25,743 nt of DNA from a virus. The position numbers were made by a program, and so were the translations under genes. The stretch is from IMG/VR virus record IMGVR_UViG_3300005584_000033, positions 1-25,743 of that record; one strand, given 5' to 3'. Shown in pieces: positions 21,774 through 25,743 of the stretch (position 1 is the stretch's first letter; every line of letters starts with the position of its first letter). The notes under the pieces were generated by a model. The model did not search any database, was not told where the DNA came from, and was given only the letters and a program-made list of their open reading frames with translations.

Positions 21774-21783
21774 TATATAAATT
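21774..21783 (+). promoter_or_regulatory. Putative late-type promoter of the long fibre gene
   Basis: TATAAATT (21776-21783) differs from the T4 late consensus TATAAATA by one base. It lies 25-32 nt before the ATG at 21809 with an AAGGGAG SD in between. The rest of the gap 21688-21773 shows only a weak hairpin (TCCTTTG/CAAAGGA, near 21690-21712) without a T-run. Confidence 0.6.
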
Positions 21784-21808
21784 CAGACACGCAACAAAGG
21801 GAGTAAGC

Positions 21809-24163
21809 ATGCCACTTTCGTACGTTGAAAGATTCAGAGGACTGTTCACTGGAAACGTAGCTTCAACTAGCACATCCACCGGAACCATAGTAGTCACTGG
21901 GGGAATAGGCGTCAGCGGAGCCGCCAATACGGGGTCGGTCGGCACCGGCGCAGTCGCCGCGAGCGGCTCTGTGACGATGACCCAAGGAACCGCGAGCACA
22001 AGCACCGGAACTGGCACGTTGGTCGTGACCGGCGGTGTGGGCGTCAGCGGCGCGATCTACAGCGCATCCCAAGTGCTGACGGGAGGCACAGCCAGTACAA
22101 GCACAGGCACCGGAGCTCTGGTGGTGACCGGCGGCGTGGGCGTCAGCGGAGCCGTCAACAGTGCATCGTTGGGCACGGGCGGAGTTGCCGCAAGTGGCGC
22201 AGTAACAATGACACAGGGAACGGCCAGCACAAGTACGGGTTCAGGAACGCTTGTGGTGACCGGCGGCGTGGGCGTCAGCGGAACAGTGCATGCGACGCAA
22301 ACTAACACTGGAAACATCCAAGTTGCAGGCAACACGATATCCTCAACAAATGCGAACGGCGACATAGTAATCAGCCCGAATGGTTCCGGTTTGGTCAAGA
22401 TCGGAGCAAACGAAGTTGCCACCAGATCTTATGTCGATGCCTCTATCCAGGGCCTGGACGTCAAGCAGAGCGTCAAGGTTGCGACCGTTGCTGCCGGAAC
22501 TTTGGCCACCTCCTTCGCCGAATCAGAGGTGGTGGACGGATACACGCTTGTCGCGGGCGACAGAATATTAATCAAGGAACAGTCAACCGCATCCGAGAAC
22601 GGCATATACACCGTCAACACGGAAGGCGCCCCCACTAGGGCGGCCGATGCAAATACCAGTTCCGAAGTGACGGCAGGGCTCTTCGTTTTCATCGAACAAG
22701 GATCGACTTTGGCTGATACTGGCTGGGTGCTTTCCACAAACGGAACAATTACGCTTGGAACGACCGGACTGTCATTCGTTCAGTTCAGCAGTGCGGGGCA
22801 GGTCACGGCGGGCGACGGCATCGCCAGAACCGGCAACGTCCTCAGCGCCAAACTCAAGAGCAACGGCGGACTCGTAATAGAAAGCGGAGACATCGCCGTA
22901 GACCTCGGAGCCGCCAGCATAACTGGAACACTTGCGGTTGGCGACGGTGGCACAGGCGCCACGACGCTGACGGGATATGTTTACGGCAATGCAACTGGGG
23001 CGATGACCGCTTCCGCGACCATCCCCGGCAGTGCCATAACGGGAGCGATGGACAATGTGACGGTCGGAGCCACAACTAGGGCCTCCGGTGCGTTCACGAC
23101 TCTCGCGGCCAACGGCGCGGTGACCATGACGGTAGGAACGGCAAGCACAAGCACCGGAACTGGCACATTGGTCGTGACCGGCGGCGTTGGCGTGAGCGGC
23201 GCGGTGACAAGTGGATCAGTAGGCACCGGCGCAGTCGCCGCGAGTGGCGCAGTAACGATGACCGCTGGAACGGCAAGCACGAGCACCGGAACTGGCACGT
23301 TGGTCGTGACCGGCGGCGTGGGCGTGAGCGGTGCTGTGACAAGTGGATCAGTAGGCACCGGCGCCCTTGCTTCAAGTGGCGCAGTGACCATGACCGCTGG
23401 AACCGCAAGCACGAGCACCGGAACTGGCACGTTGGTCGTGACCGGCGGCGTGGGCGTGAGCGGGGCTGTGACAAGTGGATCAGTAGGCACCGGCGCCCTT
23501 GCTTCAAGTGGCGCAGTGACCATGACCGCTGGAACGGCAAGCACAAGCACCGGGACTGGCACGTTGGTCGTGACCGGCGGCGTGGGCGTGAGCGGGGCTG
23601 TTACAAGTGGATCAGTAGGCACCGGCGCAGTCGCCGCGAGTGGCGCGGTGACGATGACGGCAGGAACGGCAAGCACAAGCACCGGAACTGGCACATTGGT
23701 CGTGACCGGCGGCGTGGGCGTGAGCGGACAAGTTACCGCGGCCAACGTGGCCATCACTGACGGCTTCAACACTGGCGTTTCACTCGGAGAGAACAGTTGG
23801 TCTACTGGAGAATTGATTGTTAGGTCGGAAATTGTCAGTCTGAAGACCGTTTCAGAATACACGCTTTTCACTGTGCCTACGGGCTACATGTTCCTTGTGA
23901 ACACGATGGAAATCGTAACGACCGCCATAACAAGCGCAGGCACGGCTCCAAGCGTTAGATTCGGAACGACATTGCTCCCGTCGGACTACTACGGACCTGC
24001 TCAAATAACGAGCAACAGCGCTGGAGCAAGACACATTATAGAGAATCCTCAAGAGGCCGCGGCCGCAGGAACGCTCGTTTCCTTCGGCGTGACAACGGGA
24101 TCAACCGCCAGTACCCACTCTGGATGCGCCATAGTCAAGGGATACCTGTTCAAGACCTCCTGA
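21809..24163 (+). CDS. Long tail-fibre protein with TGGVGVSG repeats
   Basis: This 784-residue protein contains two blocks of Ser/Thr/Gly-rich repeats centred on LVVTGGVGVSG (about residues 17-165 and 436-642). Between them is a central module (about 200-335) paralogous to those in the 19799 and 24844 genes (QGLDVKQSVKVAT, GDRILIKEQ, ENGIYTV, AADANTSSEVTAGLFVFIEQG). The C-terminal domain (about 680-784; YTLFTVPTGYMFLVNTMEIV, RHIIENPQEAAAAGT, HSGCAIVKGYL) is shared with the 21127 protein. Such repeat fibres occur in T4-like phages of aquatic bacteria and build long shafts that carry a receptor-binding tip. The ATG has AAGGGAG 6 nt upstream. Confidence 0.85.
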   Translation: MPLSYVERFRGLFTGNVASTSTSTGTIVVTGGIGVSGAANTGSVGTGAVAASGSVTMTQGTASTSTGTGTLVVTGGVGVSGAIYSASQVLTGGTASTSTGTGALVVTGGVGVSGAVNSASLGTGGVAASGAVTMTQGTASTSTGSGTLVVTGGVGVSGTVHATQTNTGNIQVAGNTISSTNANGDIVISPNGSGLVKIGANEVATRSYVDASIQGLDVKQSVKVATVAAGTLATSFAESEVVDGYTLVAGDRILIKEQSTASENGIYTVNTEGAPTRAADANTSSEVTAGLFVFIEQGSTLADTGWVLSTNGTITLGTTGLSFVQFSSAGQVTAGDGIARTGNVLSAKLKSNGGLVIESGDIAVDLGAASITGTLAVGDGGTGATTLTGYVYGNATGAMTASATIPGSAITGAMDNVTVGATTRASGAFTTLAANGAVTMTVGTASTSTGTGTLVVTGGVGVSGAVTSGSVGTGAVAASGAVTMTAGTASTSTGTGTLVVTGGVGVSGAVTSGSVGTGALASSGAVTMTAGTASTSTGTGTLVVTGGVGVSGAVTSGSVGTGALASSGAVTMTAGTASTSTGTGTLVVTGGVGVSGAVTSGSVGTGAVAASGAVTMTAGTASTSTGTGTLVVTGGVGVSGQVTAANVAITDGFNTGVSLGENSWSTGELIVRSEIVSLKTVSEYTLFTVPTGYMFLVNTMEIVTTAITSAGTAPSVRFGTTLLPSDYYGPAQITSNSAGARHIIENPQEAAAAGTLVSFGVTTGSTASTHSGCAIVKGYLFKTS
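23114..23731 (+). repeat. 132-bp (44-residue) tandem repeat in the long fibre gene
   Basis: Units start at 23114, 23246, 23378, 23510 and 23642 (last one partial). Each unit encodes GAVTMTxGT, then ASTSTGTGTLVV, TGGVGVSGAV, TSGSVGTGA and (V/L)A(A/S)S. The units are nearly identical at DNA level, with differences clustered at a few positions such as GCAGTCGCCGCG versus GCCCTTGCTTCA. Older, more diverged copies lie at about 21860-22290. Confidence 0.95.
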
Positions 24164-24182
24164 TGAAATACTACTATAGTTC

Positions 24183-24815
24183 ATGAGCAATAAAATACTA
24201 ATTGCGGTTCCTTCGACGGAACAGGTCGCGGCCGAATTCGCCCAGTCCTTGAGTCTCGCCACGGGATATCTGGTGTCCCAGGGACATACGGTCAATGTGG
24301 GTCTCAATATAGGGAGTTATGTCGGCAAGAACAGGAGGGAACTCGTGCAGTACTTCCTCTCCACCGATTTTGAGTACATATGGTGGCTTGACTACGACAT
24401 GACATTCCCAATAGACGCATGCGACAGGCTCCTCAAGCACGACGTTCCCGTGGTCGGCTGCAATTACAGAAAAAGAAGGTTCCCGAACCCTTCGTTCCTG
24501 GCCTGCCGCACCGACAAAAAGTCTATCCTAGACGGGGGGGAGACTGTGGAACTCACCGACAAGAGTCCGGACACAGAGTTCGTGGACGTTGTTGGTCACG
24601 GCTGCTGCCTCGTCAAGAGGGAGGTCTACGAGAGCCTGGGCGAGCCCTACTACATCATGGACTACGACAAGAAGAAGAAACTTGAGGTCGGAGAGGATAT
24701 ATTCTTCTTCCAGAGCTTGAAGAACAAGGGCTACAAGGTGCTGTGCGACAACCTCTTAAGCAAGGAGATTTCGCACATCGGCGTGTTCCACTTCAGGTAC
24801 AACCTGAGTTACTGA
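24183..24815 (+). CDS. GT-A-type glycosyltransferase
   Basis: This 210-residue protein starts with the strand KILIAVPSTEQ and has a central YIWWLDYDMTFP motif (residues 65-76) with the Asp-Tyr-Asp (70-72) typical of the metal/nucleotide-sugar site of GT-A enzymes. A GHGCCLVKREVYE segment (138-150), a GEDIFFFQSL acidic motif (170-179) and a late His (ISHIG, 198) follow the order seen in family-2-like phage glycosyltransferases. It may decorate the fibre proteins encoded on either side. No SD is visible; CTATAG lies 4-9 nt before the ATG. Confidence 0.8.
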   Translation: MSNKILIAVPSTEQVAAEFAQSLSLATGYLVSQGHTVNVGLNIGSYVGKNRRELVQYFLSTDFEYIWWLDYDMTFPIDACDRLLKHDVPVVGCNYRKRRFPNPSFLACRTDKKSILDGGETVELTDKSPDTEFVDVVGHGCCLVKREVYESLGEPYYIMDYDKKKKLEVGEDIFFFQSLKNKGYKVLCDNLLSKEISHIGVFHFRYNLSY

Positions 24816-24832
24816 TCTTTGGCTTGCCCGAT

Positions 24833-24840
24833 CTATATAC
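24833..24840 (+). promoter_or_regulatory. Putative promoter box (CTATATAC)
   Basis: CTATATAC ends 3 nt before the ATG at 24844. No SD is present between the previous stop and this ATG. It is a further case of an AT-rich box immediately before a start. Confidence 0.35.
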
Positions 24841-24843
24841 GGC

Positions 24844-25743
24844 ATGGTCAAATCCTACGTAGAAAACTCTGCCATATCAGATCTTGATTTCAAGCAATCC
24901 GTACGCGTTGCCACTACGGAAGACATAGTTCTTTCCGGGCTAGAGACTGTCGATCAGGTCTCCCTCTCGAACGGCGACAGAGTGCTCGTCAAAGACCAGG
25001 ACGAGGCGAGCGAGAACGGAATCTACATCGCATCGGCGGGCGGCTGGAACAGGTCTCTCGACGCCAATATAAATTCAGAGATATCTTCCGGAATGATCCT
25101 GTTCGTGGAGGAAGGTTTTTCCAATGTGGGAACCATATGGATACTTTCCACGAGCAATCCCATATCCATAGGCACCACGTCTCTTTCGTTCACTAAATTC
25201 GTCGGCGCCCAAGGCATACAAGGCATACAAGGCATACAAGGCATACAAGGTATTCAAGGAATACAAGGTATTCAAGGTATTCAAGGTATTCAAGGAATAC
25301 AAGGTACTCAAGGTACACAAGGAATTCAGGGAATCACTGGATCTCAAGGTACACAAGGACAACAGGGAATCACTGGATCTCAAGGTACACAAGGACAACA
25401 AGGAATCACTGGATCTCAAGGTACACAAGGACAACAGGGAATCACTGGCACACAAGGACAACAAGGTATCACTGGATCTCAAGGTACACAAGGCACTCAA
25501 GGACAACAGGGAATTACTGGATCTCAAGGCACACAAGGTACTCAAGGAGTACAGGGCATCACTGGATCTCAGGGTACACAAGGAGTACAGGGAATCACTG
25601 GATCTCAAGGTACTCAAGGTACTCAAGGTACTCAAGGTACTCAAGGTACTCAAGGTACTCAAGGTACTCAAGGTACTCAAGGTACTCAAGGACAACAAGG
25701 CATCCAAGGTATTACTGGATCTCAAGGTACTCAAGGACAACAG
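24844..25743 (+). CDS. Collagen-like tail-fibre protein (3' end outside window)
   Basis: The frame is open for 300 codons to the right edge. Residues 1-120 hold the module shared with the 19799 and 21809 fibres (DLDFKQSVRVAT, GDRVLVKDQ, ENGIYIA, RSLDANINSE, LFVEEGFSN), here without the N-terminal Mtd-type domain. From residue 121 it is a Gly-X-Y repeat with Gln, Ile and Thr (GIQGIQ, GTQGTQ, GQQGITGSQ). Phage collagen-like repeats form trimeric triple-helical shafts. The receptor-binding end should lie downstream of the window. Confidence 0.85.
   Translation, partial: MVKSYVENSAISDLDFKQSVRVATTEDIVLSGLETVDQVSLSNGDRVLVKDQDEASENGIYIASAGGWNRSLDANINSEISSGMILFVEEGFSNVGTIWILSTSNPISIGTTSLSFTKFVGAQGIQGIQGIQGIQGIQGIQGIQGIQGIQGIQGTQGTQGIQGITGSQGTQGQQGITGSQGTQGQQGITGSQGTQGQQGITGTQGQQGITGSQGTQGTQGQQGITGSQGTQGTQGVQGITGSQGTQGVQGITGSQGTQGTQGTQGTQGTQGTQGTQGTQGTQGQQGIQGITGSQGTQGQQ
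25203..25743 (+). repeat. Collagen-like 9-bp/compound tandem repeat
   Basis: GGCATACAA and GGTATTCAA nonamers give way to compound units of about 36 bp (ACTGGATCTCAAGGTACACA...), then to nine consecutive GGTACTCAA copies (about 25612-25692). The array continues past the right edge. It also leaves a long minus-strand frame open, which is a shadow. Confidence 0.95.

Noticed and set aside
22981-23871. 296-codon minus-strand frame in the long fibre gene
   Set aside because: It mirrors the TGGVGVSG repeat and is composed of Pro/Val/Thr repeats, with no start signal. The plus-strand fibre is clearly coding.
25075-25740. 221-codon minus-strand frame rich in Ser-Thr-Leu
   Set aside because: It is the reverse complement of the collagen-like repeat, a compositional shadow.
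1-25743. tRNA genes and an integrase or attachment site
   Set aside because: No cloverleaf-like segment with a T-loop GTTCGA and acceptor pairing was seen, and no recombinase signatures were found in any frame. A tRNA scan program was not run.

Overview
The window looks like part of the genome of a tailed double-stranded DNA bacteriophage, probably uncultivated and of myovirus type. The strongest evidence is a complete large terminase (15960-17774), a DnaG-like primase, a RecB/Cas4-type nuclease, and at least six fibre or tail-tip proteins. The fibre proteins carry modules familiar from T4-like phages of aquatic bacteria: the Mtd/hyaluronidase-type N-terminal domain, a TGGVGVSG repeat, a collagen-like repeat and a Y-I-G-L-D tail domain. 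Putative late promoters are AT-rich boxes of the type CTAAATAA, CTATATAA or TATAAATT, reminiscent of T4 late promoters. No integrase, tRNA, rRNA, CRISPR array or insertion sequence was seen. The host cannot be named. Arg AGG and Ile ATA codons are strikingly common, and many genes appear to lack a Shine-Dalgarno (SD) site, both of which are host clues.

Layout. 1-2437 (+): a repeat-rich fibre protein cut by the left edge, a DUF115/GT42-like glycosyltransferase candidate and a small unknown. 2427-2913 (-): two small unknowns. 2978-5483 (+): a tight operon with a possible structural protein, a small unknown, an actin-like ATPase and two small unknowns. 5480-6526 (-): primase behind a sigma70-type promoter. 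6599-7408 (+): Fe-S PD-(D/E)XK nuclease. 7398-8252 (-): exported trypsin-like protease. 8294-8806 (+): unknown. 8795-9301 (-): tail protein. 9340-11077 (+): small Gly-rich protein and a 513-residue charged protein. 11082-13015 (-): hyperacidic protein and gluzincin metallopeptidase. 13059-14097 (+): MscL-like channel with a zinc ribbon, and an unknown. 14146-15944 (-): five small genes including a ferritin-like protein and a monocistronic gene with a consensus sigma70 promoter and its own terminator. 15960-18049 (+): terminase plus a coupled small gene. 18046-18415 (-): small unknowns. 18463-25743 (+): sugar-nucleotide epimerase, fibre genes, a ribbon-helix-helix regulator, a glycosyltransferase and a collagen-like fibre running off the right edge.

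Organisation. Coding strand changes 14 times in 25.7 kb. Convergent genes mostly overlap by 4-12 nt at their stops, and divergent genes start 15-72 bp apart around AT-rich boxes. The longest stretch without a called gene is about 120 bp (21688-21808). Two genes, the primase and the 93-residue protein at 14620-14901, have sigma70-type promoters and are probably expressed early. Most others have late-type boxes.

How the genes fit together. Fibre genes, a sugar-nucleotide epimerase and two glycosyltransferase candidates suggest glycosylated or variable adsorption structures. The terminase packages DNA, and the primase and nuclease serve replication and recombination. The MscL-like channel, ferritin-like protein, exported protease and actin-like protein look like host-manipulation or cell-organisation genes.
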